This document shows, one piece after another, positions 17,706-26,539 of a DNA stretch of 64,000 bases; the stretch's first letter is position 1; each line of letters begins with the position of its first letter. This DNA is from Paenibacillus sp. S150 (lineage in GTDB: Bacteria > Bacillota > Bacilli > Paenibacillales > Paenibacillaceae), in assembly GCF_019352175.1 (NCBI RefSeq), contig NZ_JACBYI010000001.1:62001-126000 (forward strand), read 5' to 3'. The notes beneath the pieces are model-generated. The model saw nothing but the letters and a program-made list of their open reading frames with translations. It made no database searches and was not told the DNA's origin. The position numbers and the translations under genes were made by a program.

Positions 17706-19481
17706 TTACCTGCCGTACAGAGGCCCATAATTAGCGCAGGCTCTGTAATCCATACCCGTGGAGCTGTCTTCAATGCCAAAGGCCTGCCAGGCGCTTGGCC
17801 GGAACAACTGTTCCTCCGGCACATTATGCATGCTTACCGGAATCCGCAGCATGGATGAAAGCGTAATCAAATCACTGCCGATATGCCCATAGCAGAACGA
17901 CGCATGATTCGCCCCCCATGCATTCATGACGGTGTACACATCGCGAAACGCTCCTTTGCCGGTCAATTCCGGGACGAACCAGGCTGTGGGCCAGGCCGGG
18001 TCGGTCCGCTCATCCAGTGCCCGGTGCATGTCTGCAGGCAAGTCTATTGTATAGCCCTGGGCAATCTGCATTACAGGCCCCAGGCCCTTCACCAGATTGA
18101 TCCGGGACAGCGTGATTGGCATGCCTCCCTTGGACAGCAGCCGGCTGGAATAGCCGCCGCCGCGGAAGTATCCCCGGTGCGCGGGATGCCAAGTGGTTGC
18201 CTTCAGGCACCGCAGCAGCTCATCCTCTTGAATTTCCCAGAACGGCTTCATTGCAGGCCGGCCGGCCCTTTGCTGCTCGCCGCTGCTGTCCAATGCCACG
18301 GAGCCTGAGTTTTTGAGATGAATGACGCCGCCGCCGGCGTCTCCTTGCGGTCTGGTTCCTGTTACCCTCTCGATGGCATCCGCACTCCAGAAGGTGCGGA
18401 TATCTACAAAGGCCTGGGCCGTATGGGTCAGCAGATGGCTGAACAGCATGGAAACGGCATTCAGGCTATCATTTTCGGTTGCCACGATGAAGGCTTGTCT
18501 GATTCCGTTCCAGTCAAAGGAGCTGTTCAGTATGGCTTCAGAGAAATCGCCGTTGGGCAGATAATCATTCCAGTGGCGCTGGCCCTGGAAGCCCGAAGCA
18601 ATCGACCCGTGTCCGATTGCTTCCTCCGGGAAGCCGAGCTTCGCGAGCGCCGGATTGCCAATCATCAGATCGCGGATAATCAACGTCATTTTGACAACGT
18701 AATCCCAGACCTCATCCTTCTTCGCGCGCGGGAACTGTGCGTCCGGTTCATTGTAATCCTCGCCTTCCCGGCAATTCTCCCGTGTCCAGGCAAGCGCGCG
18801 TTCATATTCCTCCGGGTCAAAGATATTCAATTGTATTCTCCGGCTGATCTCGCTCATATCCACGTATTCATTGCGCATACCCAGATAGCTTTGGAAGAAA
18901 TCCTCATTGACGATGGAGCCGGCAATTCCCATGCTTACTGAGCCAAGCGATAAATAGGCCTTGCCTTTCATTTCGGTGACTGCCAGGGAGCAGCGCGTGA
19001 ACTGCAGCAGCTTCTGCTTCACATCCTCCGGAATGCCGGAGTCTTCTTTGTCCTGAACATCGCGCCCGTAGATTCCGAATACCGGAAGCCCCTTCTGGGC
19101 GTGTGCGGAAATCGCTGCCGCCAGATAAACGGCACCTGAACGTTCCGAGCCGTTGAAGCCCCATATCGCTTTGGGGCGCTCAGGCACCATATCTATCGTT
19201 TCACTTCCATAGGCCCAGCAAGGCGTTACCGAAATGGTCGCACCTACATTCGCCATGCGGAAGCGGTCCTCCGTCTGCTGTGCTTCGGCCGCACTGGCTA
19301 TACACCCGTCTGCGATTATGCACTCTACGGCTGTGCCGTCGGAATAGTGCAGATTCCCGCGGATCAATGCAGCCACGGCCCGGGCCATCTCCATTGTCTG
19401 CCCTTCCAGTACTTCTCTGACCCCTGCCACCCTTCCATCCACGACGGGACGGATGCCGATAACGGTTCTGCTGTTCGCCAT
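17706..19481 (-). CDS. fucI: L-fucose isomerase family aldose-ketose isomerase (FucI)
   Basis: The start at 19481, 8 nt after GGAGG, gives 591 aa, the length of E. coli FucI. The catalytic segments match that family: [18 protein letters not shown] holds the Glu, [18 protein letters not shown] the Asp and [18 protein letters not shown] the His of the Mn-dependent active site. FucI interconverts L-fucose and L-fuculose. The family also accepts D-arabinose (giving D-ribulose), L-galactose and, in reported cases, D-altrose. No fuculokinase, fuculose-phosphate aldolase or mutarotase is nearby. Instead, a ribokinase-like kinase and a ribulose-phosphate epimerase-like enzyme are encoded divergently, favouring D-arabinose or another non-fucose substrate. 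Confidence 0.93.
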   Translation of the reverse strand: MANSRTVIGIRPVVDGRVAGVREVLEGQTMEMARAVAALIRGNLHYSDGTAVECIIADGCIASAAEAQQTEDRFRMANVGATISVTPCWAYGSETIDMVPERPKAIWGFNGSERSGAVYLAAAISAHAQKGLPVFGIYGRDVQDKEDSGIPEDVKQKLLQFTRCSLAVTEMKGKAYLSLGSVSMGIAGSIVNEDFFQSYLGMRNEYVDMSEISRRIQLNIFDPEEYERALAWTRENCREGEDYNEPDAQFPRAKKDEVWDYVVKMTLIIRDLMIGNPALAKLGFPEEAIGHGSIASGFQGQRHWNDYLPNGDFSEAILNSSFDWNGIRQAFIVATENDSLNAVSMLFSHLLTHTAQAFVDIRTFWSADAIERVTGTRPQGDAGGGVIHLKNSGSVALDSSGEQQRAGRPAMKPFWEIQEDELLRCLKATTWHPAHRGYFRGGGYSSRLLSKGGMPITLSRINLVKGLGPVMQIAQGYTIDLPADMHRALDERTDPAWPTAWFVPELTGKGAFRDVYTVMNAWGANHASFCYGHIGSDLITLSSMLRIPVSMHNVPEEQLFRPSAWQAFGIEDSSTGMDYRACANYGPLYGR

Positions 19482-19517
19482 GTGTGATTCCTCCTTCATT
19501 CCGCCTCGGTCCTGATG

Positions 19518-20723
19518 TCAAATTTGCAGGTTCAGCTGGGGCTTATGAAAAATATGATCAAATACAAGATAGCAGCCGCCCAGCGGATATTCCTCCTCCA
19601 GCAGCCTTCCTGCTGTGATTACCGGATTGTCTATATGATATTTCAAATACTCCATGGCCGTATTCTGAACGGCCTGGAACAGTCCCGAGCCCTCAATATT
19701 GGAGCAGCCGCCGATGACAATTTTGGGAATCTCAAATATCTCCACCATATTGGCAATCGCCGTTCCGATATATTTCCCCGCTTCCTCCAGAATATCGGCG
19801 CAGACACGGTCACCCTCCCCGGCAAGCTGCACCAGATTCTCCAGCCTGATTCCCCTGCTTTCACCGGTAAGCGGATTCTCCGGCAGCCCCTTGGATTCCC
19901 TGTATTTTTGAATCAGCGACAGCTCTCCGGCAAATACGTTAAGGCAGCCCTTGGGACCGCCGAAGCCCTTGGGACCGTTAATATCAAGAATCATGTGTCC
20001 AATAAAGCCAGCATTGCCGTTATTGCCTTCATATATATCGTTGTCAATAAAAATCGCGCTGCCTATCCCCGAACGCAGGCCGATATAGATGAAATCTTCA
20101 TCCTGTCCCGTCATATAGAACCGCTTTTCCACCAAACCCATTAAATGAACATCATTGCGGATATATACGGGAAATCCCAGTTTGTCCTCCAGGGCTTTCT
20201 TAATATCGATGTTCCGCCAGCCGCTAATTCTTTCGATATATTTCGAGCTTCCGCTGTTGACATCGACAACGCCGGGGATTCCCAGGCCAACGCCTTCAAT
20301 CTTGGCGGTATCCACCGCTGATTCTTGAATGAAGGAATGAATCCGCTCCGGCAAATCGCGGATAATTTCTTCCGCCGAAATCTCCAGCGGATAATCAAAT
20401 TGCCTGGAGGCAAGAATCGTTCCTTTTAAATTGGCGATGGCCATTCTTACCTGCGGGAATTCAAAATCTGCACCCACAGCATAATAAGCATCCGCATTGG
20501 TAGTCAGCAGCACGGCCGTTCTGCCGCCCGTGGATTCGGCACGCCCCCCCTTCATAACCACGTTTTCTTCCGTAAGCTCCTTCACCGAATTGATGACGGT
20601 GGGCCTGCTCAGATTCGTTTTCTTCACAATGTCTTCCACCGTAATTGGCTCATAGGTAGTAATGCATTGCAGCACAAGATATTTGTTCGCCAGCTTCAAA
20701 ATCCTAGTATTATTTTTCTCCAA
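19518..20723 (-). CDS. ROK-family transcriptional regulator (XylR/NagC-like)
   Basis: A winged helix-turn-helix covers about residues 10-70, including VEDIVKKTNLSRPTVINSVK. A ROK sugar-kinase-like domain then begins at AVGADFEFPQVRMAIANLKG and includes GVGLGIPGVVDVNSG. The FGGPKGCLNVFAG segment replaces the usual zinc-binding Cys cluster of ROK proteins with a single visible Cys. The start is taken as TTG 20723, 9 nt after AGAGG. ROK repressors leave DNA on binding sugars. The gene is first in the locus II minus operon and faces the divergent kinase/epimerase operon across a 164-bp intergenic region, so it probably controls both. Confidence 0.88.
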   Translation of the reverse strand: MEKNNTRILKLANKYLVLQCITTYEPITVEDIVKKTNLSRPTVINSVKELTEENVVMKGGRAESTGGRTAVLLTTNADAYYAVGADFEFPQVRMAIANLKGTILASRQFDYPLEISAEEIIRDLPERIHSFIQESAVDTAKIEGVGLGIPGVVDVNSGSSKYIERISGWRNIDIKKALEDKLGFPVYIRNDVHLMGLVEKRFYMTGQDEDFIYIGLRSGIGSAIFIDNDIYEGNNGNAGFIGHMILDINGPKGFGGPKGCLNVFAGELSLIQKYRESKGLPENPLTGESRGIRLENLVQLAGEGDRVCADILEEAGKYIGTAIANMVEIFEIPKIVIGGCSNIEGSGLFQAVQNTAMEYLKYHIDNPVITAGRLLEEEYPLGGCYLVFDHIFHKPQLNLQI

Positions 20724-20742
20724 TACGTCCACCCTCTTTTTA

Positions 20743-20756
20743 TGCAAGCGCTTGAT
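20743..20756. promoter_or_regulatory. cre-like site in front of the ROK regulator gene
   Basis: TGCAAGCGCTTGAT agrees with the CcpA cre consensus at 12 of 14 positions and is a near-perfect palindrome. It sits 20 nt upstream of the regulator start. Catabolite repression is inferred. Confidence 0.45.
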
Positions 20757-20802
20757 AAACCCAGTATAGCAAGGGTCCAAACTTTTGTAAATATATTTTA
20801 TT

Positions 20803-20852
20803 AAACTATTTTATCAATATATTATTGAAAACTATTTGATTTATGTTACAAT
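20803..20852 (+). promoter_or_regulatory. Promoter of the locus II plus operon with direct repeats
   Basis: TTGAAA (20825-20830) and TACAAT (20847-20852) are 16 nt apart and form a credible sigma-A promoter. The motif AAACTATTTKAT occurs twice, at 20803-20814 and 20829-20840, 26 nt apart. The second copy overlaps the promoter, so these may be binding sites of the ROK regulator. Confidence 0.5.
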
Positions 20853-20887
20853 GAACACAAAATCGCTTACACAGGAAGGTGACACTT

Positions 20888-22045
20888 ATGAATACCACCG
20901 AAACACTGGAGCATTTGGGGCAAATAACGCAGCGGCTGCTCAAAGGCTGCCTTACTCCGGCACAGGACGGCACTCCTCTTTTTACGCCGGATGGAGTGGC
21001 CAGCTACAACGCCTTGTGGGTACGTGACTTTGCTTATATGGTGGAATATGCCGGTGAATATATTGAAGACCAGGATATTGAAAGGGCTATCATTTATATT
21101 GTGAAGGGCCGGCGCGAAGATGGCTGGATGCCGGACCGGATTTATGCCGACGGCACTCCGGTATATTCGGCAGGGGAAGCCGGCAGTCCGGTGGGCCGGG
21201 CGAATTTGGACAACACCCCCTTCCTTGTATATGCGGTATATCATTATCTGGAACGCCTGGCTGCGGAAGCCGCAGCAACCCTGTTCCGGCAGTGGGAGAG
21301 CCCGCTCAGCCGGGGACTGGACATTATTCCGCTCAGCGAAAACGGTCTAGTCTATAATAACCCGGACGATCCCCATTCACCCTATGGATTTACCGATACC
21401 ATCGGCAAGACCGGCGAGCTGTTTATGGAATCTCTGCTCTTCTGGCGCAGCTGCAAGTATATGGGCGGGCTGTACAGCCGCTTCGGCAATGCGGAAGGGG
21501 CAGCGAAATACCAGCGGCTTGCACATGCCATTGAACAGAATATCGGAAGGCTGTACGCCCCGGAGCATGGCGCCTTTGTCGCGGCAGGCGCAGATTGCCG
21601 CCAGGTGGATATATGGGGTAATGCTTATCTCTTGTACATTGGCTTTCCGGCAGCGCTGTATCAGGAGAGCATCCTGGATTATCTTCAGCAGAATTGGCGC
21701 AAGTACGCCTATAAGGGACAGATCCGCCATTTGCCGCGGGGCGAATATTGGGAGCGGCTGTTGATTGAGGTCCAGCCCGGGGAGTATCAGAACGGAGCTT
21801 ACTGGGCAACCGCGTCCGGTTGGGTCATCTGGTGCCTTGCCCAACGGGAAGGCCTGATTGCCGCGCAGATCACAAGGGATGCTGTCCGCAGCTTCGATCA
21901 AGACGGCATATTCGAATGCATCAATGAAGACTACACCAAGCTGGACAGCTTTGTGGTCAGCGCAGCCAATGTATACGGGGCGGTCAAACGGCTGGTGGAA
22001 TATGAAAAGAAGCTTTCATATATTCAGGCTTTGGAAGAAGTATAG
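20888..22045 (+). CDS. Six-hairpin ((alpha/alpha)6) glycosidase-like protein, family not identified
   Basis: A 385-aa protein without a signal peptide. The start at 20888 is 8 nt after AGGAAGG. Conserved-looking blocks are VASYNALWVRDFAYMVE (residues about 33-50), GFTDTIGKTGELFMESLLFW, QVDIWGNAYLLYIGFPAAL and a C-terminal GEYWERLLIEVQPGEYQNGA. Helix-rich repeats with Trp and acidic residues at the loop ends suggest an (alpha/alpha)6 barrel as in GH15, GH63 or GH88-type enzymes. The Asp in VRDF and the Glu in GEYWER are candidate catalytic residues. It is the first gene of the plus operon with the sugar kinase and epimerase, so it may release the sugar these enzymes metabolise. The assignment to a family is open. 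Confidence 0.7.
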   Translation: MNTTETLEHLGQITQRLLKGCLTPAQDGTPLFTPDGVASYNALWVRDFAYMVEYAGEYIEDQDIERAIIYIVKGRREDGWMPDRIYADGTPVYSAGEAGSPVGRANLDNTPFLVYAVYHYLERLAAEAAATLFRQWESPLSRGLDIIPLSENGLVYNNPDDPHSPYGFTDTIGKTGELFMESLLFWRSCKYMGGLYSRFGNAEGAAKYQRLAHAIEQNIGRLYAPEHGAFVAAGADCRQVDIWGNAYLLYIGFPAALYQESILDYLQQNWRKYAYKGQIRHLPRGEYWERLLIEVQPGEYQNGAYWATASGWVIWCLAQREGLIAAQITRDAVRSFDQDGIFECINEDYTKLDSFVVSAANVYGAVKRLVEYEKKLSYIQALEEV

Positions 22046-22064
22046 ACCACAGGAGGGGAAGACC

Positions 22065-23015
22065 ATGGAACGAGCCAAACGCATACTGGTGGTTGGCAGT
22101 TCAAATACCGATATTATGATGCATGTCCCCCGCAACCCCCGCAGCGGCGAATCCCTGATTATCCGGGACCAGTTCACCGGAATTGGCGGCAAAGGCTCCA
22201 ACCGGGCCATTGCCCTCTCCCGGCTTGGGGCTGATGTGCAGTTCTGCTGCAAGCTCGGCATGGATGCCGGAGGCCGGGCCATTGCACTGGCGTATGAACG
22301 GGAGCAATTATCCACTGAGCTGATCCTGTATGATGAACAGCTTGGCACCGGCACTGCGTACGTGCTTATTGATGATAACGGGAGCAATACGATTCTTTCC
22401 TATATGGGCGCCAATGATTCCTTCAACCGCAGCGACATCGCCAGGCTGACCGCCCTTCTTCCCCGGTTCCAGTATTTGTCCCTTGAACTGGAATGCAGCC
22501 TGTCCTTAATAGAAGAGCTGATGCACCAGGCGGGACAGCTGGAGCTGTGCGCCATCGTCGACGCAGGCCCCGCAAGGGATATAGCTCTCAGCACCTTTCG
22601 CAATGCCTATATTCTCAGTCCGAATGAGACAGAAGCCGCGCAGCTGACGGGCATTGAAATTATAAAGGAAGCCGATGCCCGCGAGGCCTGCCGCAAGCTG
22701 TACGAGAGCGGCTGCGGCAACGTGCTGCTCAAACGCGGGAGCCGGGGCGCTCTGCTGTATGACGGGGCAGAGTTCCTGCAATTCCCTGCTTATCCCGCCG
22801 GCCAGGTGCTGGATACGACAGCGGCAGGCGATTGCTTCATGGCTGCCCTGACCTACGCTTTGACACTTCATTCCAATCTGCCCCGGGCCGTTCAGTACGC
22901 CAATATTGCTGCGGGCATCTCCGTCACCCGCCGGGGAGCCATCGCATCCCTCCCTTGGCGTGATGAGGTTTCCGCTGCCTGTGCCCGGGCCGAACAGGAG
23001 GGTTACTTACAATGA
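22065..23015 (+). CDS. PfkB-family sugar kinase, ribokinase-like
   Basis: A 316-aa protein starting MERAKRILVVGSSNTDIMMH at 22065, 6 nt after AGGAGGGG. PfkB signature 1 appears as GGKGSNRAIALSRLGADVQF. Signature 2 is LDTTAAGDCFMAALTYAL, whose DTTAAGD form is the one seen in ribokinases, with the catalytic Asp at its end. The enzyme should phosphorylate a pentose or ketose with ATP in the cytoplasm. Its neighbours, a FucI-type isomerase and a ribulose-phosphate epimerase-like protein, make D-ribulose or a similar ketose the most economical substrate guess. The downstream gene overlaps it by four bases. Confidence 0.9.
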   Translation: MERAKRILVVGSSNTDIMMHVPRNPRSGESLIIRDQFTGIGGKGSNRAIALSRLGADVQFCCKLGMDAGGRAIALAYEREQLSTELILYDEQLGTGTAYVLIDDNGSNTILSYMGANDSFNRSDIARLTALLPRFQYLSLELECSLSLIEELMHQAGQLELCAIVDAGPARDIALSTFRNAYILSPNETEAAQLTGIEIIKEADAREACRKLYESGCGNVLLKRGSRGALLYDGAEFLQFPAYPAGQVLDTTAAGDCFMAALTYALTLHSNLPRAVQYANIAAGISVTRRGAIASLPWRDEVSAACARAEQEGYLQ

Positions 23016-23665
23016 CAAGCAAGCTGTCCTTATCCATTATGTGCGCCGACCCCTTATACTTGGGCGAAGCGCTGCAGGAGGCCAAGCAGTCCGGCGCCGA
23101 ATTCATTCATGCAGATATTATGGACGGAAATTTCGTGAATAACATTACCCTCGGCTACGGCCAGATCAAACGGATAGCCGAGGTTTCCAGCATCCCCGTT
23201 GAAGTCCATTTAATGGTCAGCAACCTGGATGCCGCGCTGCCCGAGGTGCTGGCCACGCATTGCACTCATGTATCCTTTCATATCGAGGCTACAAATCATC
23301 CGGTCAAATATTTGCGGCAGATTCATGCGGCGGGCAAAAAAGCCGGCATTGCCCTCAACCCCCATGCTCCGGTTCAATTTCTGGATAATATCAGGGATTA
23401 CCTGGACTACGTGCTCGTAATGACTGTGGAGCCGGGCTTTGCCGGACAAAAGTTCCTGGACAACGCCGCACCCAAAATCCGCAGCATCCGCGAAATCATC
23501 GGCGGGGATAAAGATATTGTCGTCGACGGCAATATCAGCACAGTCAATGCCCTGCTCTGCCAAAAGTACGGAGCCACTGTCTTCGTGCTTGGCACCTCGG
23601 TTGCCTATACCAATCAGCACTTGAACCTGAAGGAAATCAGCGATTTCCGGAAAGCTTTGCAGTAA
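23012..23665 (+). CDS. Ribulose-phosphate 3-epimerase family protein (Rpe/AlsE-like)
   Basis: A 217-aa TIM barrel of normal family length. The metal and catalytic positions known for Rpe are all present: Ser in LSIMCAD, His and Asp in HADIMDGNFVNNITLG, His in VEVHLMVS and Asp in VVDGNIST, plus the mobile-loop VMTVEPGFAGQKF. It should epimerise C3 of a ketose 5- or 6-phosphate, either ribulose-5-phosphate to xylulose-5-phosphate or allulose-6-phosphate to fructose-6-phosphate. A four-base overlap with the kinase gene implies coupled translation. It is the last gene of the operon, with a strong terminator downstream. Confidence 0.9.
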   Translation: MTSKLSLSIMCADPLYLGEALQEAKQSGAEFIHADIMDGNFVNNITLGYGQIKRIAEVSSIPVEVHLMVSNLDAALPEVLATHCTHVSFHIEATNHPVKYLRQIHAAGKKAGIALNPHAPVQFLDNIRDYLDYVLVMTVEPGFAGQKFLDNAAPKIRSIREIIGGDKDIVVDGNISTVNALLCQKYGATVFVLGTSVAYTNQHLNLKEISDFRKALQ

Positions 23666-23814
23666 GAATTTCAATTTCTAAAAATAACCCTACAAAGCCA
23701 TCCATGCCGCTGACGCGGAACCACAGATTATGGAAATGGAGGTTGATTTTGTTGTGTTTAATTTCTTGCGGCCTTTAAGCGCTTATCCTCATCCGTAAAG
23801 TTATTTCCAGGGTA

Positions 23815-23873
23815 GTGGGGCCTTGGCTTCGACGATGACTCAGGACTTTTGCGGGGACCCCAAAACATATAAA
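23815..23873. repeat. Interspersed repeat R1, copy 1
   Basis: This stretch, running GGGGCCTTGGCTTCGA and so on to GGGGACCCCAAAACATAT, recurs almost unchanged (about four differences) at 50625-50683. It is noncoding and lies downstream of the locus II plus operon. The left inverted arm present in copy 2 is eroded here. Confidence 0.85.
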
Positions 23874-23931
23874 CCTGAATTTCGAAAGTGAATTGAACAG
23901 ATCCAGAGAAATTCAGGATAAATTATATTCC

Positions 23932-23994
23932 AAAAAGGGGAGTGATCCAAAGCCATGAAATGGCTCTGGATCACTCCCTTTTGCTTTTATATGG
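23932..23994. terminator. Strong terminator of the kinase/epimerase operon
   Basis: The arms AGGGGAGTGATCCAAAGCCAT and ATGGCTCTGGATCACTCCCT differ at one or two positions. They form a stem of about 20 bp with a 3-nt loop. It is followed by TTTTGCTTTT on the plus strand and by an A/T tract on the minus side, so it may act both ways. Confidence 0.85.
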
Positions 23995-24074
23995 CAGTCC
24001 CGGGTGGGTCAGTCCGTCCGCCGGCGCCGTTACCAGGGCCGGGCGATTGGATACTTGTTCGAGGCCGAAGCTTG

Positions 24075-24326
24075 TCACATGAATTCGGCAGGCATCAGCA
24101 TGACGAACCGGCGCGGCTTGCCCGCCGCATAGGCAATGGATTCGGCGGCAAGTCCCGCTTCCTGCGCTTTGGTCGCATAATTCATTTCGCGGGCAGTGGC
24201 GAATACCAGCCTGCGGGTCGCTTCGGACATGCCCGGCAGCCCGCGCAGCGTTTTGGATACTGTGTACACGCCCAATCCCAGGCGGTCCGCCGGATCCCGC
24301 AGCGTAACCGCTTTTTTCCTCGGCAC
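24075..24326 (-). pseudogene. Truncated LacI-family regulator (DNA-binding domain only)
   Basis: The frame starts GTG at 24326 after GGGGGAAGC and encodes about 83 residues. It contains a LacI helix-turn-helix (VTLRDPADRLGLGVYTVSKT), the following SEATRRLVFATAREMNY, a hinge, and the first strand of the effector domain (PRRFVMLMPAEF). It then stops. A full LacI protein has about 330 residues, so roughly 250 are gone and no continuation is found in the next 130 bases. A Pro sits where Ile/Val is normal in helix 1. It is divergent from the FAD oxidoreductase fragment, suggesting that both derive from one lost locus. Confidence 0.8.
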
Positions 24327-24379
24327 GTTGCTTCCCCCTTTACTTGGCAATCCTATTCTCTAATAGCCATCCTTAAATA

Positions 24380-24389
24380 CCCCCCCCCC
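24380..24389. repeat. C10 homopolymer tract
   Basis: Ten consecutive C residues lie between the divergent LacI and FAD fragments, about 55 nt upstream of the LacI fragment start. This may be a slippage-prone site or a sequencing weak point. Confidence 0.6.
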
Positions 24390-24462
24390 AAAACCGCCCA
24401 AAGTTCAACTAAAATCCCTTGCTCCTTATATCTATTATAAAGATAAGCTGTATATAGAAAGG

Positions 24463-24843
24463 ATGATTAATGTAAAAAAAGAACTGCTGCATCTGCAGCC
24501 TGCCGCAGAGGTATACGACGAGGCGGATGTCGCCGTTACAGGGGGCGGCCCCGCGGGGACGGCGGCGGCAATCTCTGCCGCCCGCTGCGGACAGAAGGTT
24601 ATTCTGCTGGAGCAGTCGGGGCAGCATGGATTCAGCTTCCAGCCGGAAGGGGAACCCTGCTCCGTCAAGCAAGGAAGACCATATTTATATTTAAGCCTCA
24701 TTCATGCCAAGCTTCCTTGCTTCATCAGCACAAGTATACAATCCTCCAATAAATCCGAAAGGATCGACCAAGAAATCAAGAGGGCAGGCCGCTTATACTC
24801 GTTAATATCACTAAATCTTCGTGCTTATGCTTCTGAAGCGTAA
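24463..24843 (+). pseudogene. N-terminal fragment of a FAD-dependent oxidoreductase
   Basis: The 126-codon frame keeps only the first Rossmann segment, EADVAVTGGGPAGTAAAISA, with ARCGQKVILLEQSGQ, typical of PF12831-type FAD oxidoreductases. After about residue 60 the sequence becomes unrelated, Ser/Ile-rich text with no family features. The rest of a 400-600-residue enzyme is absent. I read it as a deletion remnant fused to foreign or neutral sequence. Confidence 0.75.
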
Positions 24844-24903
24844 TTTACAGGTAACAGCCAGGGGCCTAAGCTCCACGAAAGATTACAGGAGGATTATCAG
24901 AAT

Positions 24904-25950
24904 ATGACAACATTGCCTTCACCCCAAACGCTTCAGCACGCGGCCCGCAAAGTTTACTCCTATATGCTCCGGGAGCATTCCGGCAATTGGGGAATGGACA
25001 TGGCGCATTGGGACTGGGTTCCCGGCGTAGGCGCAGCCGCCATCCTGGAATATTACCGGCAGGATGGCGGCGGAGAGATTATGAGCCGGCTGTCGGAATG
25101 GGCACTGGAGCATCTGCACCAGTCCGGGCATGTAAAGGTTATTAACTCCATGGCTCCGTTTGCCATCTTTCCCGCTTTATACAACGCTACAGGCAATCCC
25201 ATCTTTAAGGAGACTGCGGTCCGTACCGGTCAATGGATGCTGCATGAAGCGCCCAGGACCCGTGAAGGGGCTTTCGAGCATACCGTTACGGAGAAGGCAA
25301 GCTTCCCGGAGCAGGTCTGGGCGGACACCGTGTTTATGGCGGTGCTGTTTCTGGCCCGGCTGGCCCGGCTGACCGGGGAACGCGATTATGCCCGGGAAGC
25401 CGTCAACCAGCTGGAGCTTCACCTGAGACTGCTTGAGGATGAACAGAGCGGTGTGCTGTTTCACGGCTGGAACTGCATCACCGGGGACCACATGTCAGCC
25501 GCCAGATGGACAAGAGCCAACGCCTGGATTGCCCTTGCAGCACCCATGATTCTGACGGAGCTGGACGGATTGCTGCCGGTGCCTGCCTCAATTGCGGAGA
25601 GATACCGCCGCATGATGACAGCGGTGACCGGTTACCAGAGCCCGGGCGGACTCTGGCATACCGTCTTGGATCGGCCGGACTTCTATTTCGAAACCTCGGG
25701 GAGTGCCGGAATCGCAGCAGGGATATTCAAGGCTGTGCGGATGGGTCTGCTGGGCGAAGCGTTTCTAAACCCTGCCGGTGCAGCCCTTGATGCGGTGCTG
25801 GATACGATCCAATCGGATGGGGAGGTCGGCGGCGTTTCCGGCGGCACCCCGGTGATGCCCACTATAGAAGCCTACAATGAAATTCCCTGCATACCAACCC
25901 TCTATGGTCAGGGACTGGTGCTCATCCTTCTGGCCGAAGCCTTGAAGTGA
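24904..25950 (+). CDS. GH105 unsaturated rhamnogalacturonyl hydrolase (YteR/YesR-like)
   Basis: A 348-aa cytoplasmic protein with no signal peptide; AGGAGG lies 11 nt before the ATG. It is an (alpha/alpha)6 barrel. EQVWADTVFMAVLFLARL contains the Asp equivalent to the catalytic residue of YteR, and HGWNCITGDHMSAARWTRAN and VPGVGAAAILEYY are further family blocks. GH105 enzymes hydrate the unsaturated uronic acid left by polysaccharide lyases and release it. The gene stands alone next to the decayed FAD/LacI fragments, so it may be the surviving member of that lost locus. It ends before the first composite repeat block. Confidence 0.9.
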   Translation: MTTLPSPQTLQHAARKVYSYMLREHSGNWGMDMAHWDWVPGVGAAAILEYYRQDGGGEIMSRLSEWALEHLHQSGHVKVINSMAPFAIFPALYNATGNPIFKETAVRTGQWMLHEAPRTREGAFEHTVTEKASFPEQVWADTVFMAVLFLARLARLTGERDYAREAVNQLELHLRLLEDEQSGVLFHGWNCITGDHMSAARWTRANAWIALAAPMILTELDGLLPVPASIAERYRRMMTAVTGYQSPGGLWHTVLDRPDFYFETSGSAGIAAGIFKAVRMGLLGEAFLNPAGAALDAVLDTIQSDGEVGGVSGGTPVMPTIEAYNEIPCIPTLYGQGLVLILLAEALK

Positions 25951-26355
25951 AGCCGGTGCCGTGCCCTAATCAGGCAGAAGGGAACGGCATGCCCTATTCT
26001 CTCACAAGCAGAAACGGCTACGCCGTCCTTATAAGGGACGGGGTGTTTCAGCGGGAAATAGAAGGATAATTTAGTGGGCCAGCATATAAATTCTTATATT
26101 TCAAGGCAGCGCCATACTGGCGCAAGAACAAAACGGCTATGCCGTCCTTCATCGGGCAGCGCAGCCGTTTGCATTTCAGGTGTAAGGCCGGCTGCGGTTC
26201 CCCGGCTCTCCGGTTCCCCCGGCCGGCTGAAGCTCTTCCTCCCCGATCCCTCCAGACCTTTCTGCTGAGACCCGGCGGCCTAAGCCCAAGTGGAAAAAGG
26301 ATACTTAATCCCCTACTTTTCCTTTTTCGCTTGCGTTAGGAGCTGCGGGGAAATT

Positions 26356-26420
26356 AGTACCCGCTTTTGTTGACAAAATCTCCACGGTTTTGGGAGTTTT
26401 GTCAACAATGTAGCGGTACT
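26356..26420. repeat. Long inverted repeat within block A
   Basis: The arms AGTACCCGCTTTTGTTGACA and GTCAACAATGTAGCGGTACT are near-complements, and the inner TTGTTGACAAAA/TTTTGTCAACAA part is perfect over 12 bp. They could form a hairpin of about 25 bp with a short loop. It is absent from blocks B and C, so it looks like a separate insertion. Confidence 0.75.
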
Positions 26421-26539
26421 TTATTTCGTCGCAGTCTCTTAGCGGGAAAAAGGAAACCTAACCGATCCGTTTCTCTCCCTTACAGGGAATACGCCTGCAT
26501 TAAGATGAACTTGAACCATTCATCCAAAGGGCAGCCATC

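Noticed and set aside
23773..23787. TTTAAGCGCTTAT palindrome as a second cre/operator site of locus II
   Set aside because: It lies downstream of the operon end with no promoter nearby and matches the cre consensus only in the core.
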